From contig CAJCHN010000047.1 in the NCBI GenBank assembly GCA_903970285.1, positions 1 through 42,858 on the forward strand: DNA of 42,858 nt, read 5' to 3'. The notes beneath the pieces were generated by a model that was not told the DNA's origin, made no database searches, and was given only the letters and a program-made list of their open reading frames with translations. The stretch's first letter is position 1. Every line of letters begins with the position of its first letter. Shown here piece after piece: positions 1 to 7,420 of the stretch. Source of the stretch: Rhodanobacteraceae bacterium. Lineage in GTDB: Bacteria > Acidobacteriota > Terriglobia > Terriglobales > Acidobacteriaceae. The position numbers and the translations under genes are program-made.

Positions 1-287
1 AGCGCAATCTCAGACGGGGAGATCCCTAACGCGTAGTCTCGTCCATGCGCTACGAACTGGTATTGTGCTGGCGCCTGCCCTTGATTCACCTCAAAATCGA
101 GCGGCAGCTTGAGGCTTTGCCCGCTTCTGCCTGCAGCGCCAGGATGACTCGGTTCAGATGGAGCCGGCAAGATTTCAGGTGCCGCGGCCATACTCCGAAC
201 GTTGGCCGGAACCGCAAGGGGTGACTGTTGGGCCCTCAAAGCGAAGAACGGGGAAAGGACGAGTGAGATAATCAGCAGCTTCTTCAC
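1..287 (-). CDS. Secreted SBBP-repeat/DUF7948-type protein, N-terminal part (cut by window edge)
   Basis: The reading frame runs off the left edge, leaving 95 codons. It starts at GTG (287-285) behind a GGTGGAG ribosome site seven bases upstream. The N-terminus is a Sec signal peptide: KK, then a hydrophobic stretch (LLIISLVLSPFFAL), then a RAQ cleavage-like end. It is followed by a Pro/Ala-rich linker and the pattern LPLDFEVNQGQ...YQFVAHGRDYALGISPSE. I recognise that pattern as the opening of acidobacterial SBBP beta-propeller (DUF7948) exported proteins. The gene lies 60 bp downstream of the lipoprotein gene on the same strand, so the two may be co-transcribed. Exported location is well supported; function is unknown. 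Confidence 0.65.
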   Translation of the reverse strand, partial: MKKLLIISLVLSPFFALRAQQSPLAVPANVRSMAAAPEILPAPSEPSHPGAAGRSGQSLKLPLDFEVNQGQAPAQYQFVAHGRDYALGISPSEIA

Positions 288-347
288 AGGCGGTCTCCAC
301 CTTAAGTGCGAAATTCTGCGATTCGTTACCGAAAAATTGCTGCCCCT

Positions 348-1256
348 TTATTTCGCTGGCGCTGAGAGCAGAGGGATGACCGGAACACCCTTGGGCGGAG
401 AGGGATGGAAGGCGGATCTCGGAATAGGCTGATTGTAGGCGACCCGGAGAATCTGAAGCGATATTTCGTAGTCCTGAGAAGGCTCAAGAAAGTCGACCTT
501 CCGCGGGAAACATCCGCTCACCGGCTCAGCGCCAAACGAATCGATTTTGGCCCAATCGGCGTACTTCACCTCGGAGACGAGACCTCCGGCAGCGTCCAAG
601 ATGGTGAGCGAGTCAACCGTTCCGCGTTGCAGATTGAATCCGATTTGCGCGGTTTGTTCTCCGGCTTTTGTTGCTTGCAGGTCGGCTCTTATTGTTCGGG
701 TCCCACCCTTCTGCACTCCGGACTCGGAGGATTGCAACAGCTTTCCACTTCGCCAGAGCAAGGCATCCACGATCGGCTGCGGACGGAGATTTTCACGAGG
801 ATTTTGAGATTGAGGCGGGGCATCGGCGGGACCGGCCAGGAATTCTCTCCTTCCGTCTTCCGAGATCAACAGGCGAAACTCTTTGCCATCGCTCGCCATC
901 TCGAACCCGCGGCTGCTCATGGCCGGAACAGCTCCGGTAACTCGCACCAGGTCCGGTCGGACCAGATCCAGCAGGATCGGGAACTCGCGTTGTTTTTCCC
1001 CCACGCGATACTCCTGTCCCGCCCTGGCTCGCAGCAGCGCTTCGATATGCATGCTGTGAATCGCATCAGCCTGCCGGTTATAGGCCGCAAGCAGTGCGTC
1101 GTCATCCACCGCGGCTGCTTGCAGCGAGCGCGGGTCCACCAGGGAGCACGGGCTGCGCCCAGGATCCTGGCGAGGGGGAACAGCGCCCACCTGCGCGGCC
1201 AACTGGAGACATCCCGCACAGAGCAGTCCTGACTGCGGAGCGAAACGTTTGATCAT
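348..1256 (-). CDS. LolA/DUF4292-like outer-membrane lipoprotein
   Basis: 302 aa. The frame is open further upstream, but the ATG at 1256 gives MIKRF, a short hydrophobic segment and LLCAGC, a slightly non-canonical lipobox, so I place the start there. The body has the features of the acidobacterial LolA-like/DUF4292 family: a helix near residues 50-65 (AYNRQADAIHSMH), then beta-rich segments RPDLVRVTGAVP and SSRGFEMASDGKEFRLLI, and NPRENLRPQPIVDALLW about midway. Such proteins are predicted to handle lipids or lipoproteins at the outer membrane; that role is inferred from fold resemblance. It is a host gene outside the prophage, between the PLD-like remnant and the SBBP gene, all on the same strand. 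Confidence 0.6.
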   Translation of the reverse strand: MIKRFAPQSGLLCAGCLQLAAQVGAVPPRQDPGRSPCSLVDPRSLQAAAVDDDALLAAYNRQADAIHSMHIEALLRARAGQEYRVGEKQREFPILLDLVRPDLVRVTGAVPAMSSRGFEMASDGKEFRLLISEDGRREFLAGPADAPPQSQNPRENLRPQPIVDALLWRSGKLLQSSESGVQKGGTRTIRADLQATKAGEQTAQIGFNLQRGTVDSLTILDAAGGLVSEVKYADWAKIDSFGAEPVSGCFPRKVDFLEPSQDYEISLQILRVAYNQPIPRSAFHPSPPKGVPVIPLLSAPAK

Positions 1257-1357
1257 TTGCGTTCGGGCCTGGCAGCTACGAAGATGCTGACGAAAGTTCG
1301 TAGAACCACGATAGTAGACCCACGATACAAGAGGCTCTTGATCCACGACCAACAACG

Positions 1358-2422
1358 CTACCAGCCGCTGACGCTGGCGGCGAAGGCGGAGATAATGGCC
1401 GCCTGCGCAAAGCTGAACGTTCGGCCCTCGGGGTTCGCCTGGTCCAGCGTGATGGGCGCGGCCGGGGTGACGTGGGGTGTCATGCCGTTCCACCAAAGAT
1501 CGATGTTGCCGAGTCCGCCGGCCACCAGCGTCTGACGTATCAGCTGGAAGCTGCGCTGGCCATCATTCAATTGAACGTAGGAGGGATGTTCCGCATCCAT
1601 GGGAATGCCCAGTCGCTGCGCCATCAAAGCCCGCCGGAAGTCGCGGATGGACGGCGAGCGTCCGTTTACAAGCTGAGTGTCCGTGAAGACGAGGTCGCTC
1701 GAGCCGTCGAAGGTCAGGCCGCGCCGCCGGAACGTGGAACCTCCAACGACCGCCCAGCAGTCGTCGATGATGATCACCGTGGTTTCTATGCGACTGTAAC
1801 GCCCGGGGAACCCAATGGGATGGAATCCTACGGTTTGTGCCGTGGGGAGTTGGGACGGAATGGGCGGGTGCGCGCTGGGCTGGCCTACGAGAATGTTGTA
1901 GCGGTCAAGAACCTCATATGCGGCCATGCCTTCGAAGCCGGCGGCGAAGTCCGGGTACTTGGGCACGCACACCATGGCGCGCAGGCCGGGCAGGTCCTGC
2001 ATGCGCTGGTTCAGGATGCCGATCAGGTCGACGGCGTAGCTCGGCAGCGGCGTCACGGAGGTGTCGGCGGTGCTCGAGAATCCCGGCGTCTCGATGTAGA
2101 CGAAGTGGCGCGCCTGGGCCAGCGCCGATGCGAGCGCCCACTGCGTATCCCGCCGGCCGAAGGCCGAGGCCGCGCACTCCCGCAGGATCTCCTGTGCCAC
2201 CTGGAGCGCCGCGTTCGACGGCGTGGTGGTCCCGGCGGGCGGAGGTGTCATCAGGCTGTTGAGCGCGTTCACGACGTCCTGCTGGATCCCGAGTTGGCTG
2301 GGCAGGGAGGACGCAGTCCCGACCAGGCCCTGGATGAACTGGTTGATGGTGCTGGGGTTATTCGCAAGCAGCGGATACAGCTCGGGCGACTCGCAGATGT
2401 GGCTGCGCGAGATAAATGACAC
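1358..2422 (-). pseudogene. PLD-like phosphodiesterase-fold gene, 5'-truncated by an insertion
   Basis: A 354-codon frame with PLD-superfamily features: an A...HFVYIETPGFSS segment near residue 105, and a C-terminal copy TTVIIIDDCWAVVGGSTFRRR...SSDL that fits the strand-and-serine part of a second HKD motif. The expected HxK residues read R-I-E, so this copy looks degenerate. The apparent GTG start and first codons come from the 22-bp tandem repeat at 2409-2452, not from the gene. The host-like sequence begins at about 2408 (SHICESPELYPLLANN). I infer that the 5' part was displaced by the mobile DNA to the right, so this is probably a non-functional remnant of a longer host gene. Catalytic activity cannot be claimed. 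Confidence 0.55.
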
Positions 2423-2452
2423 CGGTCCACGAGATATTTGACACCTAGTGCC
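2409..2452. repeat. Two tandem 22-bp repeats at the host/mobile DNA junction
   Basis: Units 2409-2430 and 2431-2452 share GAGATA-two bases-TGACACC (13 of 15 positions), exactly 22 bp apart. A partial inverted copy follows (CATTTATC at 2452-2459, complementary to GATAAATG at 2411-2418). Tandem sites of about 22 bp beginning near a 5'-TG are typical of transposase-binding ends, as in Mu-like phages or IS21/IS481-type elements. The host PLD-like coding sequence stops exactly here. It may be the outer phage end or the end of a separate IS. The sequence does not decide, because the opposite end is not in the window. Confidence 0.5.
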
Positions 2453-2500
2453 ATTTATCTTGTGTATTTGGCTGGTTTTGGTTTGGGAATTACGTGGGAA

Positions 2501-2695
2501 TTACGTACTTGAGTCCCTTACTGCTTGGCAGCGAGGGATGTGGGTACGCAAGTCCCGAGCCCCAAACACTGATCCGCACTTTGGGCATGGGCGCAGGGAT
2601 TTCGGACGGGCTGTTTTGCCGAGACGCAATCGCCGCGCATACTCACTCGCGTAGGGGGCAAGCTCTTCGAGGGTGCAGTGTTCAGGCGTTTTCAT
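2501..2695 (-). CDS. Small protein with one zinc-finger-like motif, unknown function
   Basis: 64 aa from ATG at 2695. The C-terminal half contains CPKCGSVFGARDLRTHIPRC, a C-x2-C...H-x3-C arrangement typical of a single zinc knuckle. The N-terminus is a short acidic/amphipathic helix (EELAPYASEYARRLR). There is no good ribosome site, so the start is uncertain. The stop codon lies inside the left inverted repeat of the 2495-3389 segment. TTACGTAC at 2717-2724, about 22 bp upstream of the start, may be an operator. I do not recognise the family; nucleic-acid or protein binding is only suggested by the zinc motif. Confidence 0.5.
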   Translation of the reverse strand: MKTPEHCTLEELAPYASEYARRLRLGKTARPKSLRPCPKCGSVFGARDLRTHIPRCQAVRDSST

Positions 2696-2782
2696 AGGGT
2701 AGGGATGTCTGCCGGGTTACGTACCGGCCCCGAGGTACCACCCTCAGACGCACCGCTTACCGTAGGATCGGCGCGGCGGAGC

Positions 2783-3004
2783 TTAGAGTTTGCCGTGATA
2801 CTCGTTGACCAATACGCCATTATCGTAGAGTCCGATTACTTGGATGCCGTTGGCGAGGTTGCGCAGAACGCGGCGCTCGCAATGGGCATAGATGGCATCG
2901 ACGGAGCCGACGAAATGCACCGCACCTGTATCAGTTCCATCCGTGGGCGCGACGGAATTGTGGAGGATTTTGCTGGCCTTTGCGAGTTGCTGATCGGTGG
3001 TCAT
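2783..3004 (-). CDS. Hypothetical small protein
   Basis: 73 aa. The start is well fixed by AAAGGAGAGCAATC before the ATG at 3004. The sequence is a mixed alpha/beta small protein (helix at the N-terminus, strands GIQVIGLYDNGVLVNEY at the C-terminus) without signal peptide or membrane segment, so it is likely cytoplasmic. It follows the 90-aa gene by 12 bp and is probably translated from the same message. Its position at the edge of the prophage, outside the structural genes, is typical of a moron or cargo gene. No family is recognised. Confidence 0.65.
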   Translation of the reverse strand: MTTDQQLAKASKILHNSVAPTDGTDTGAVHFVGSVDAIYAHCERRVLRNLANGIQVIGLYDNGVLVNEYHGKL

Positions 3005-3016
3005 GATTGCTCTCCT

Positions 3017-3289
3017 TTACAGCCCAACTGTGATATTTGCTTTGCGGTTGATGGCATCCACTTCGCTGCGGAGCGGGCGGCGCCCATTTGTTGCGACGAA
3101 CTCTGCGGTCAGTCTGGCGATGAGTGCGAACCGCTGCTTGGATACGCTGGCAACCTTGGCTTCTCGCTTGGCAATCGCGGTCTGGATTGGGTTTGCAATG
3201 CTGAGTCCCCGAGAGCCAGCATCCTCATAATCACGCTCTCCGAGCGGGCCGTCATTGTGAAATTTGTCGGACTTGAGGAAATATGCCAT
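3017..3289 (-). CDS. Hypothetical protein, first gene of the junction cassette
   Basis: 90 aa from ATG at 3289, preceded by AGGAG with good spacing. The protein is charged, with an acidic N-terminal part (FHNDGPLGERDYEDAG), a basic helical middle (AIAKREAKVASVSKQRFALIARLTAEFV) and a basic tail. No signal peptide or transmembrane segment is visible. A promoter-like TTGACA-16-TAATCT lies 39-66 bp upstream, with a palindrome between the boxes. It is followed after 12 bp by the 73-aa gene, so the two probably form an operon. The family is not recognised. Confidence 0.65.
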   Translation of the reverse strand: MAYFLKSDKFHNDGPLGERDYEDAGSRGLSIANPIQTAIAKREAKVASVSKQRFALIARLTAEFVATNGRRPLRSEVDAINRKANITVGL

Positions 3290-3327
3290 TTGTAGCTCCT
3301 ATGAGGCTGGTTGCCTCTGATGTATTC

Positions 3328-3355
3328 AGATTAGCACATTAGGTAAATGTGTCAA
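3328..3355 (-). promoter_or_regulatory. Promoter with an internal palindrome (operator candidate)
   Basis: On the minus strand TTGACA (3355-3350), a 16-bp spacer and TAATCT (3333-3328) precede the 90-aa gene. The spacer overlaps an inverted repeat CACATT-5-AATGTG at 3335-3351. A palindrome between the -35 and -10 boxes is a classic repressor position. The -10 box is weak and the spacer slightly short, so this is a prediction only. Confidence 0.4.
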
Positions 3356-3421
3356 GAACTATTTTAGGGACTTATGTATATAAATCCCAATTACGTACTT
3401 GAATGTGTCAAGAACTATTTT
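3346..3421. repeat. Two exact 20-bp direct repeats just after the last late gene
   Basis: The same 20 bases (AATGTGTCAAGAACTATTTT) occur at 3346-3365 and 3402-3421, 56 bp apart. The second copy touches the stop codon of the tail-hub gene. Between them lie AT-rich sequence and a near-palindrome around TTACGTAC (3391-3398). Repeats directly beyond the last late gene fit a Mu-like right end. They also carry TTGACA on the minus strand, so they could be duplicated promoter/operator units. Confidence 0.45.
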
Positions 3422-5724
3422 CACGCCCCTGGTTGGGACAGAAATGTGGCGGGTGACGGGGTGAAAACGAGCCCCGTGGAGGCACCCGATATGAGCGGAA
3501 TAGCCTGGGCCGAATCGGCCTGAATCTGACCACCTGTCACGGTGGACTCGGAGAACGTGTTGGCGGCCGAAAGGATGCCAAAGAACAGCAGGATCTCGCC
3601 ATACGGGAATGGGGTAGGCAGTCCCTCCAGGTTGGAGCCAGCCGGGAAGCCGGGAATCGGCGACGTGGTATCGAGCAGCAGGGTTGGAGTGGTCGCCTGG
3701 TTGGTGATGACCAGGTAGAGGGTGAGCACCGACCCCACCGGGATGCCGCTCAGCGACACCGCCGGATAGGTGGTTGGAGTCGTCTGGCCCATCCACTGGA
3801 TGGTGATGTCAGGCACAGTGATGGTGCATGTCGAACCGTCAAAGCTGCCCTCGGGCGTGGCCTGCAGCAACCAGAAAGGCGTTTGCGCCGGCAGGATATC
3901 GCCCATGGGAAGGCCGGTTCCAGGAACCGTGATGAAGCTGCTCCCAGGCGCAGCGCTGACGTCGCTGAGAGCGTTGGGATAATAGCTCTGGATTGCCAGT
4001 TCGCGGCGAACATCCTCGCCCTTCTGCGACTGCAACGGAGCATACGTCTTCACCGGATCCACCACTTCATACAAGCCCGCGAACGACGGGGCGGCGGTCG
4101 AGTCCAATGTGATGATGTCGCCAGGCTCAACCTCAAGCAGCGCGTTGCCGTTCACGTCGACGCTTTCGAGATAGCCGGCGATCGATCCTTTCAGCGGAGC
4201 TGACCAGTTCGGACCGTCCGGTCCAAGGTCGCGCGTCATCAGAAACTGCATCACTCGGTTTGTTTGGTCGAATGTGTTATTTCCGATGTCGTAGAAAACT
4301 TTGATCTGTTTCGAAGTAGGTGGAATGCCAGGTGCTATCTGGCCTGCATATTTCTGGAGAGCGCGATGTTGCACCACCTCTGGAGCACGCTTGGCGAACC
4401 TGGACTGCTGCGTACCGAGATATCCTCCGGTGGCTGTTGCAGCCTTCTGGGGTCCGCCTGCAGCGGGGAGCTGCGTCGGGATCGGATCGACAACCTGATA
4501 AATCACTTCATTGATTGTGACCGTTGCGCCGCCAGCCAGGTACGTTCCGGCAAAGTCGGCGTCGTCACTTCCGCCGCCATAAACGAAGTAGTTACCCGGC
4601 CCAAATGGCTGAGGAGATACGGTGGTGAACGTCGACGAATAGTAAATTTCTCCACTTGTTGGAGGGTTGGTGGTCACCGATGCGACCTGACTGATTGCCG
4701 GAATTCCTAAGTCGCGATACTGAGGAATGTAGACGTTTGGAGCGTTTGTCAGGTCTTTCTTCGGAAGCTTCAAAGAGCCCGGCACCATGTTGTTGAGCGA
4801 GAAGGTGAAGACGCTCGCACGGGTCTCCTCCCCACAAAAAGCGATCTGACTACCCCTGACTCTGCGATAGGATGCGCAGTTGCGCAACTGTGACTCCATC
4901 ATGCTGCCGAGCGTCGCGTCCGAGGCGAAGGCGAAATGACCGGAGAATCGTGGTGAGCCATTCGGCAGGATAAACGCGTTGCGGGCTGCGTGAGCGACCA
5001 TGGCCGGCCAGTCGAAGCAGGCTCGCTCGGCATTTGTAAGTCCGGCGAGCGCAGGCTGTTGAGGCTTGATCTGGAAACGCAGCAGCGTTTCGATCATCTG
5101 CCAGGTGGGATTTGTGGTGAATCCATAACCGATGACGTTGCCGGCGTTGTCGAAGATACGGCAGCGCGTGGTCCGGTAGACGCCGACTGGCGTGATGTTC
5201 GGTGCATTTCCGCTTGTGGTCGCCGGGGAACGCACAAAGTAGTAAGCACGGTTGCTCCAGCTTAGAGCGGGAGTAACCGTTGGAAAATAATTCAGGAAAT
5301 TGTCGGTAGATTGATCGGGACCGGAGCCGATCAGGTTATTTGGCATACCAACCGTCGAATAAGAACCACCGTGAAAGTGGAAGTAGATAGGACGGTTGGC
5401 GATCGATGGGAATTCAAGCGGGCTGCTGAATTGGTTGGCTTTATAGATAGGAACGCCGCCGGCCAGAGTATCCGTGTCGAGCAGCGTTTGGGCTCCGGTA
5501 GTGAACATCACGCAACCATCCCACTCTCCATCCGCCAGCATGAACTGCTCGACCTGGGCAGGTAACTGGTTTGCGCCGCCGCTCGGCGCGCTCGCGGCTA
5601 CAGCCGGACTGAGTGCTGTAAGACCGAAGATCGAGTTTACCTCGTCGCCCTGAACCAGGACGTATCCCACGCAGAATGGGAGAGCTCGCGTGCTTTGCTG
5701 TTCGAATGCAGGATTGAGCGGCAT
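3421..5724 (-). CDS. Tail-tip/hub-like structural protein (last late gene)
   Basis: 767 aa, starting at an ATG that overlaps the previous stop (TAATG), so translation is coupled. It is the distal gene of the tail-tip group after the tape measure, where long-tailed phages encode the central hub or fibre. It is beta-rich and Ser/Thr/Gly-rich without a signal peptide or membrane segment. The middle (about 430-560) has helical and immunoglobulin-like stretches, and the tail (about 600-767) is low-complexity PT/S-rich, like a host-contact region. It lacks the size and pattern of a lambda gpJ protein, so the exact role (hub, fibre or receptor-binding protein) is inferred from position. Confidence 0.6.
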   Translation of the reverse strand: MPLNPAFEQQSTRALPFCVGYVLVQGDEVNSIFGLTALSPAVAASAPSGGANQLPAQVEQFMLADGEWDGCVMFTTGAQTLLDTDTLAGGVPIYKANQFSSPLEFPSIANRPIYFHFHGGSYSTVGMPNNLIGSGPDQSTDNFLNYFPTVTPALSWSNRAYYFVRSPATTSGNAPNITPVGVYRTTRCRIFDNAGNVIGYGFTTNPTWQMIETLLRFQIKPQQPALAGLTNAERACFDWPAMVAHAARNAFILPNGSPRFSGHFAFASDATLGSMMESQLRNCASYRRVRGSQIAFCGEETRASVFTFSLNNMVPGSLKLPKKDLTNAPNVYIPQYRDLGIPAISQVASVTTNPPTSGEIYYSSTFTTVSPQPFGPGNYFVYGGGSDDADFAGTYLAGGATVTINEVIYQVVDPIPTQLPAAGGPQKAATATGGYLGTQQSRFAKRAPEVVQHRALQKYAGQIAPGIPPTSKQIKVFYDIGNNTFDQTNRVMQFLMTRDLGPDGPNWSAPLKGSIAGYLESVDVNGNALLEVEPGDIITLDSTAAPSFAGLYEVVDPVKTYAPLQSQKGEDVRRELAIQSYYPNALSDVSAAPGSSFITVPGTGLPMGDILPAQTPFWLLQATPEGSFDGSTCTITVPDITIQWMGQTTPTTYPAVSLSGIPVGSVLTLYLVITNQATTPTLLLDTTSPIPGFPAGSNLEGLPTPFPYGEILLFFGILSAANTFSESTVTGGQIQADSAQAIPLISGASTGLVFTPSPATFLSQPGA

Positions 5725-6530
5725 TAGTTAGGCACCTTGGGGTTGTAGAGACGAAGCGGCGCCTGCTGTGCCACCTGAGTCTGGTCGGCTGTCGACGTCG
5801 ACGTGACATACTCGGTGACAATGCCGTTGAACCGGTTCAGCGAAGAGCAGGTCCCATAATCGTTATTGCAGGGTGTGGCAGAAGTCGAACCACATGCGAA
5901 AAAGCTGCCCCCGTTGTTGAAGATGTTTCCGCAGGTTGGACCGATTTGCTCACGCGGCGCGGGAACCTTCATCCAGGCGTAGCTCCCCTCGACCGAAACG
6001 TCCATCGTGGTCCCACTTACATTGATGTCGGCCTCGTCGACAATCCCCTGAAAATCGAAGAGCGAGTAAGCGCACTCCATGCTCCAGATGCGGATGTAAA
6101 TCAGCGCGCCGACTAACTCGTGCGAAGAGAATATCTGCTCGATGTCGCGCCGGATCGTATCCCCGGTGATGTTCTGAATGGCAAATGTTGCGGTCGAGGT
6201 CTGCGTGCTCTTGTACTGGGTAAAGACAGGGGGAGTTACCAGCCACGGCTGGTAGTAAGCCATGTTCGACGGCGGAGAGGGAAGACCAGACGGCGTAATC
6301 GCTGGAGTCAGCGCGGCTTCGCCCATCAGCGCGCGTGGATTGAAAGAGGGCGTGACGGTTGGCGTCGCGGAGAGTATCGCTGCCAGCAGAACCGAAGGAG
6401 CCTGAACCTGCGCGTCGGACCATCCGAACAGCGCACCCTGAATCGTCTGGATGTCGATCAGAGTGATCGGCGCAAGGGCGCCGCTGGCCTTGATGCGTTG
6501 CTTGACCGGGACTGGGAGAATGTTCGCCAT
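5724..6530 (-). CDS. Tail-tip protein, DUF2163/BR0599-like
   Basis: 268 aa; ATG at 6530 overlaps the previous stop as TGATG. The central section (LVGALIYIRIWSMECAY...GIVDEADINVSGTTMDVSVEG) resembles the beta-rich core of DUF2163-type tail proteins. The C-terminal part is Cys-rich (CGNIF...FFACGSTSATPCNNDYGTC), like the small C-terminal domain of that group. In B3-, GTA- and lambda-like tails such proteins sit between the distal tail protein and the hub and form the tail tip. The order tape measure, DUF2460-like, this gene, hub supports that. The family call is by pattern only. Confidence 0.6.
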   Translation of the reverse strand: MANILPVPVKQRIKASGALAPITLIDIQTIQGALFGWSDAQVQAPSVLLAAILSATPTVTPSFNPRALMGEAALTPAITPSGLPSPPSNMAYYQPWLVTPPVFTQYKSTQTSTATFAIQNITGDTIRRDIEQIFSSHELVGALIYIRIWSMECAYSLFDFQGIVDEADINVSGTTMDVSVEGSYAWMKVPAPREQIGPTCGNIFNNGGSFFACGSTSATPCNNDYGTCSSLNRFNGIVTEYVTSTSTADQTQVAQQAPLRLYNPKVPN

Positions 6531-7420
6531 CAGTAGATGTAAGTCAAGGGTGGAAAGATCATGCCCGTGCCACCGCCCGTGCTGTTCGCCGCATAGACAA
6601 CTTTGACGACATGCGCATCGAGCACCGCGATTTCGCTGAGCGTGACGTAAGCCGGGACGCTGCCGACTGATGGAGTCAATGTCAAGGTGTCGCCGATCAG
6701 CTGAGTCGCGTTGCCCGTCGACAGGTCGAGGCCTTCGACGATGTAGTTGTTGTCGAGCAAGATATGGACTACGCCGAGGTTTGCGGCGATCCGGAAGACC
6801 ATCTGGAAGCCGAAGCCGACGTACCCGGTAGCTGCCCAATCGCCCACGGCCGCCGTCTGGTTGTACGCCTCGATCGCGGCGGGCGTGATCGAGGAGGAGC
6901 TTCCGGTCGCGGCCACAAGTGGCGAGATCTGCGTAACCCACCCGCCCTGCATCAGCGCGGCCAGGGGATTGATGTAGTCGTCGACAACGAATAGCGGATG
7001 GCCGTCAACGGCGAAGTTCGTCGGGTACTGGAGCATGCGGGCGCGGGGCATCTCTTCGAAGACCACCCCCTGGATGGTGTATTTGGAGTTGGCCGGGTGA
7101 GAGATCTCAGGCTCTGTCATAAAGCGGCCGACATACTGTCGCCCGTTGTAGTCCTGGTCGATCAGCGTGAAGTATCCCGCTTTGAAGTTATGGTAGAAGC
7201 TCGAAATGCGCTCGGCCGTGGTGATGTCCGTATTGAGCCAGGAGAGCGAGAAGACGTGGCCGCCGTTCAGCACGTCGCGCGACGGATAAATGCCGAAGCG
7301 CGGACGCTGCACCTGGCGATTCGCGCCCATCTTGCGGGTGAATCCGTAGCTGGGGTTCGGGTTGAACGCGAAGCCAAGCGCCTGCCAGTTGGTCGGGTTG
7401 AAGATGTCGGTCTCGGCCAT
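6530..7420 (-). CDS. Distal tail protein candidate, DUF2460-like
   Basis: 296 aa. The frame stays open far upstream, but ATG at 7420 overlaps the tape-measure stop (TGATG) and gives a sensible N-terminus (MAETDIFNPTNWQALGF). The first ~120 residues have a tail-adaptor look, with FTRKMGANRQVQRPRFGIY and a segment about recognising an existing surface (FYHNFKAGYFTLIDQDYNGRQYVGRF). The gene after the tape measure in siphovirus modules is usually the distal tail protein or DUF2460 protein linking tube to tip. The C-terminal half is a beta-rich module that may contact carbohydrate or neighbouring tip proteins. Confidence 0.6.
   Translation of the reverse strand: MAETDIFNPTNWQALGFAFNPNPSYGFTRKMGANRQVQRPRFGIYPSRDVLNGGHVFSLSWLNTDITTAERISSFYHNFKAGYFTLIDQDYNGRQYVGRFMTEPEISHPANSKYTIQGVVFEEMPRARMLQYPTNFAVDGHPLFVVDDYINPLAALMQGGWVTQISPLVAATGSSSSITPAAIEAYNQTAAVGDWAATGYVGFGFQMVFRIAANLGVVHILLDNNYIVEGLDLSTGNATQLIGDTLTLTPSVGSVPAYVTLSEIAVLDAHVVKVVYAANSTGGGTGMIFPPLTYIY

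Larger units (their letters stand above)
2495..3389. mobile_element. Candidate 895-bp cassette with 26-bp inverted ends and 6-bp target repeat
   Basis: The outer 26 bp at the left (2495-2520) and the reverse complement of the right (3364-3389) match at 20 positions; both begin 5'-TGGGA and contain GTCCCT. The bases directly outside are ATTACG on both sides (2489-2494 and 3390-3395), which looks like a 6-bp target duplication. No transposase is inside, only three small minus-strand genes, so it would be a non-autonomous element or cargo cassette. One complication is that AATTACGTACTTGA occurs directly repeated at 2499-2512 (inside the left end) and 3389-3402 (outside the right end). The repeats could therefore instead be phage transposase sites or operators. 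Confidence 0.4.

Noticed and set aside
405..2419. Plus-strand frames opposite the host lipoprotein and PLD-like genes
   Set aside because: Their composition is shadow-like and the minus-strand frames match recognisable protein patterns.
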